Shown here: positions 8,091 through 10,212 of the stretch, one piece after another | How positions within the stretch are numbered: position 1 is the stretch's first letter | How the letters are laid out: each line of letters starts with the position of its first letter | Assembly: GCA_030050125.1 (NCBI GenBank) | Contig: JASIJN010000358.1 | Coordinates: forward strand, 1-10,212 | Source: Streptosporangiaceae bacterium | GTDB lineage: Bacteria; Actinomycetota; Actinomycetes; Streptosporangiales; Streptosporangiaceae | DNA length: 10,212 nucleotides | Direction: 5' to 3' | Notes under the pieces: generated by a model | Database searches by the model: none | What the model was told of the DNA's origin: nothing | Seen by the model: the letters and a program-made list of their open reading frames with translations, nothing else | Made by a program: the position numbers and the translations under genes

Positions 8091-8103
8091 CCGGCATCGC
8101 CGG
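8091..8103. repeat. Small inverted repeat between the GNAT-AAA+ and ppk2 genes
   Basis: CCGGC-ATC-GCCGG forms a perfect 5-bp stem with a 3-nt loop in the short gap after the GNAT-AAA+ stop codon. No T-run follows on either strand, so it is not a classical terminator. In such GC-rich DNA a hairpin this small can arise by chance. Confidence 0.25.
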
Positions 8104-8122
8104 CCCGGCGTCGCACCCGGTG

Positions 8123-9406
8123 TCACACCCGGGCATAGTCCTCTATGTCCTGCTCGAAGTCGGCCACGAGCTCCGGGGTGAGCGTCCGCCGGGTCATGGC
8201 GATGGCCTGCCGGACGTCGCCGGTGGTCACCTGCTCCTCGCCGCTCTCGAACAGGACCCGCTCGAACGCCAGTTGCGCCGTCCGGCGCGCGGCGAACTCG
8301 ATGTCCGCCGGCGTGAACAGCCGCGACTCCTCCACGATCGCGGCCATGTCGAGATCACGGTGCGGAATCGCGGACAGGTAGCGGTCCCAGATCGCCTCTC
8401 GCGCGGCCGGGTCGGGCGGGCCGATGGGGATGACGTAGTCGAACCGGCCGTGCCGCAGGAACGCGCTGTCCAGGGCGCGGACGGAGTTGGTGGCACATAT
8501 CAGCAGACGCTCGTCTTGCTCGCGGAACGGCGGGATGAGCTTGAGCATCTCGTTCGTCACTCCCTGGGCGGCCGAGGCCGTGCGCGGCTGGCGCATCCCG
8601 GCGATCTCCTCGACCTCGTCGATGAACAGCAGGACCTTGTCCAGCTCGGCGACGAGAGAGAACGCCTCCCGCAGGGCGGCAGCCAGGCCGGCCGGCGACT
8701 CGCCGGCCATCCGCGACGGGAACAGCTCCACGAACGGCCAGCCGAGCCGCGATGCGACGCCCTTGGCGAAGGTGGTCTTGCCCGTTCCCGGCGGGCCGAA
8801 CAGCATGATGGCCCGCGGCGGCACCAGCCCGAGGCGCTCGGCCAGCTGCGGCTGGGCCAGCGGCAGTATGACGTGCCGCTCGATCAGCTCCTTCTCTCTG
8901 ATCATGCCGCCCAGCTGGTCCCAGGCGCCGGCCCGCACCATGCGCCCGCCGAGCTGGCCCAGTATCCCGGCGCTGCCCGGGTCCACCGGCTCGACTCGCT
9001 CGTAGAGGACCATTCCTCGCCGGGCCTTGTATCCGGCATGCTCCAGCGCCAGCGCGCCGATCTCGCTGTCCTCCGCGAGCAGGCACTGGATCCGGTGTAC
9101 GCCGGCCGCCACCAGCCGCCGCTCCAGCTCGCCGAGCATCGCGCTGCCGATCCCGCGATGCCGCCAGTTGGCGGCGAGGCTGATCCGCATGACCCAGGCC
9201 CGGTCGACCACGACGGTCGCCAGCGCGACCCCGACCACCTCGTCGCCCACCACCGCGGCGACCGCGGGCTCGTGCGAGCGGGCCGCCGCGATCAGGTCGG
9301 ACAGGCCGAACGCGGGCGCCTCGCTGCTCGCCGCGGGGTTGTCCCACAGCCGGACGGCGGCATCGAGGTCGTCGCCGTGAAGATCACGGATTCGCCAGGT
9401 CGCCAT
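8123..9406 (-). CDS. GNAT acetyltransferase fused to a classical AAA+ ATPase
   Basis: One 427-residue reading frame with two domains. Residues 1-140 are a GNAT N-acetyltransferase with the acetyl-CoA loop RHRGIG at 82-87 after the strand VMRISLAANW, and LALEHAGYKARRGMVLYER as its C-terminal half. Residues about 165-427 are a classical AAA domain: Walker A GPPGTGKT (204-211), Walker B VLLFIDE (258-264), sensor-1 ATN (305-307) and the second region of homology LRHGRFDYVI with candidate arginine fingers R318 and R321. A helical small domain follows. The catalytic residues look intact in both parts. There are no membrane segments and no peptidase domain, so it is a soluble ring remodeller. I chose the ATG at 9406, with GAGG just upstream; an ATG at 9718 would run through the divergent gene. 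Its client and acetylation target are unknown. The domain calls are secure and the function is not. Confidence 0.92.
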   Translation of the reverse strand: MATWRIRDLHGDDLDAAVRLWDNPAASSEAPAFGLSDLIAAARSHEPAVAAVVGDEVVGVALATVVVDRAWVMRISLAANWRHRGIGSAMLGELERRLVAAGVHRIQCLLAEDSEIGALALEHAGYKARRGMVLYERVEPVDPGSAGILGQLGGRMVRAGAWDQLGGMIREKELIERHVILPLAQPQLAERLGLVPPRAIMLFGPPGTGKTTFAKGVASRLGWPFVELFPSRMAGESPAGLAAALREAFSLVAELDKVLLFIDEVEEIAGMRQPRTASAAQGVTNEMLKLIPPFREQDERLLICATNSVRALDSAFLRHGRFDYVIPIGPPDPAAREAIWDRYLSAIPHRDLDMAAIVEESRLFTPADIEFAARRTAQLAFERVLFESGEEQVTTGDVRQAIAMTRRTLTPELVADFEQDIEDYARV

Positions 9407-9512
9407 CGCCTCAGTGTGCCCTACCGGGCGCCGTCGGGGCGGTGCCGGACGGGCGGGCGGGCCGATCGTAGGGTGGACGAACGCGGTTACTTTCTGCGAA
9501 GGGGGATATGGA
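9407..9512. promoter_or_regulatory. Divergent promoter region of the GNAT-AAA+ gene and the exported-protein gene
   Basis: GATCGTAGGGT holds two overlapping TAnnnT hexamers on opposite strands. TACGAT (9470 to 9465, minus) could serve the GNAT-AAA+ gene with a leader of about 50 nt. TAGGGT (9469-9474, plus) could serve the exported protein with a leader of about 30 nt. Both genes then have a good ribosome-binding site: GAGG just before 9406, and AAGGGGG (9499-9505) before 9513. No clear -35 is visible for either, so the promoter call is tentative. Confidence 0.35.
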
Positions 9513-10043
9513 ATGCGTAACCTCAGGCTGGTGGCAGCCGGCCTCGGCGGCGTTGCCGTCCTGGCGCTGACGTACGGCAGCACGCTGCCGGCCAGCGCTG
9601 CCACCGCCAGAACCACGCCGGCGGCGGTCCACGCCGCGGCGAGCCCCAGCGCCACCAGCCAGCTCATGGCTCGCAAGATCGGCAAGGTCGACGTGATCAC
9701 CGACTCGAAGGGCTTCACGCTCTACTCGTTCGCCCTGGATACCTCGGCCAAGTCGAATTGCAACGGCTCGTGCGCCCGCTACTGGCCGCCGCTGACGGGG
9801 CCCGTCACCGCCGGGCCCGGCGTCACCGGCAAGATCGGCACGATCAAGCGGTCCGACGGCTCGACCCAGGCCACCTACAACGGCCACCCCCTGTACACCT
9901 ACATCGGGGACAGCAAGCCGGGGCAGGACGCGGGGAACGGCCTCAACCTGTCCGGCGGGGTCTGGCACGTCGTGCCGGTCTCCGCGAAGGCCGCCGCGCC
10001 GGCCCCGAGCCACAGCACGTCGGGCGGCGCGGGCGGCTACTGA
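9513..10043 (+). CDS. Exported protein with two Yx(FWY)xxD motifs (COG4315 / Lipoprotein_15 type)
   Basis: A 176-residue protein with a signal peptide: MRNLR, a hydrophobic core at about 6-22, and a likely signal peptidase I site after ASA (27-29). No lipobox cysteine is present, although the family is often called a lipoprotein, so the mature protein should be released or wall-associated. The mature part has two copies of the family motif. The first is YSFALD (71-76), followed by the C83/C87 pair and the CARYWPPL block. The second is YTYIGD (128-133), followed by SKPGQDAGNG and GGVWHVVP. Ala/Ser/Pro-rich stretches flank the domain on both sides, and the C-terminus is Gly/Ser-rich. AAGGGGG (9499-9505), 7 nt upstream, fixes the ATG start at 9513. 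The molecular role of this family is unknown. Confidence 0.9.
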   Translation: MRNLRLVAAGLGGVAVLALTYGSTLPASAATARTTPAAVHAAASPSATSQLMARKIGKVDVITDSKGFTLYSFALDTSAKSNCNGSCARYWPPLTGPVTAGPGVTGKIGTIKRSDGSTQATYNGHPLYTYIGDSKPGQDAGNGLNLSGGVWHVVPVSAKAAAPAPSHSTSGGAGGY

Positions 10044-10054
10044 CCGCCTTACCA

Positions 10055-10067
10055 GCTCCCCGGGAGC
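10055..10067. terminator. GC-rich hairpin after the exported-protein gene, possible terminator
   Basis: GCTCCC (10055-10060) and GGGAGC (10062-10067) form a perfect inverted repeat 11 bp after the stop codon. A second, longer-range pairing is possible between GGCGGCT (10032-10038) and AGCCGCC (10065-10071). There is no T-run, as is common for actinobacterial terminators. Function is inferred from position only. Confidence 0.35.
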
Positions 10068-10129
10068 CGCCGGCCCGGCGTACCCTGGCCGCGGGCAGTC
10101 TGGGCACGACCGGGCGGGAGGTGTCGGCT

Positions 10130-10212
10130 GTGGAGTCGTTCGCGGGAAAGCTGGCCGTGGTGACCGGCGGTGGCTCGGGCATGGGCCGCGAGCTGGTCCG
10201 GCAGCTGGCGGC
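10130..10212 (+). CDS. Short-chain dehydrogenase/reductase, N-terminus only
   Basis: The first 27 codons of a gene cut by the right edge. It begins VESFAGKLAVVTGGGSGMGR and contains TGGGSGMG, the TGxxxGxG dinucleotide-binding motif of classical SDR oxidoreductases on their first beta-alpha turn. I chose the GTG at 10130 because GGGAGG (10116-10121) lies 8 nt upstream. An in-frame GTG at 10121 would overlap that ribosome-binding site. Substrate and cofactor preference cannot be judged from this fragment. Confidence 0.85.
   Translation, partial: MESFAGKLAVVTGGGSGMGRELVRQLA

Noticed and set aside
4754..9520. A 1588-codon open frame on the plus strand, antisense to grpE, dnaK, ppk2 and the GNAT-AAA+ gene
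   Set aside because: dnaK, ppk2 and the GNAT-AAA+ gene lie in the same phase, and this frame is their mirror frame, in which stops appear only opposite TTA, CTA or TCA codons. These codons are rare in high-GC genes. The translation is Arg/Gly/Asp-rich with no recognisable domain, whereas all four minus-strand genes are clear family members.
9407..9718. An N-terminal extension of the GNAT-AAA+ protein with a hydrophobic, membrane-like segment
   Set aside because: It would overlap the whole signal-peptide region of the divergent exported-protein gene. The ATG at 9406 has its own GAGG site and gives a normal GNAT N-terminus. The hydrophobic stretch is the antisense of the signal-peptide region.

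Overview
The window is very GC-rich, and its reading frames avoid A/T-ending codons. Together with start-stop overlaps, GTG starts and TAnnnT-type -10 elements, this points to a high-GC actinobacterium. I cannot name the genus. Gene content is ordinary chromosomal. I see no IS element, integrase, tRNA or rRNA gene, CRISPR array or phage gene.

Left part (1-3410): selA (minus, cut by the window start) and selD (plus) diverge from a 53-bp gap. They encode selenocysteine synthase and selenophosphate synthetase, so the organism probably makes selenoproteins. selB and the tRNA-Sec gene are not in the window. Both genes have a TAnnnT hexamer exactly 7 nt before the start codon, the layout of leaderless actinobacterial transcripts. 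A carotenoid-cleavage-type oxygenase with all four iron-binding histidines follows selD on the same strand.

Centre (3441-9406, all minus): six co-directional genes, read in the order GNAT-AAA+ fusion, PPK2 polyphosphate kinase, dnaK, grpE, a zinc-finger-free dnaJ (CbpA type) and cbpM. The last four overlap at every start-stop junction and must be one operon. cbpM, a modulator of CbpA-type J-proteins, holds the 3' position where Streptomyces and mycobacteria have the repressor gene hspR. No CIRCE or HAIR operator is visible. The reading I find most interesting is a polyphosphate-linked protein-quality-control module. In it PPK2 would regenerate nucleoside triphosphates from polyphosphate, DnaK/GrpE/CbpA would refold proteins, and a single-ring AAA+ protein with a fused acetyltransferase would remodel or mark clients. 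The components are clear from sequence, but the functional link is inference from gene order.

Right part (9407-10212): a small exported protein with two Yx(FWY)xxD motifs (COG4315 / Lipoprotein_15 type) diverges from the GNAT-AAA+ gene. It lacks a lipobox cysteine. The window ends inside the N-terminal Rossmann motif of a short-chain dehydrogenase/reductase.
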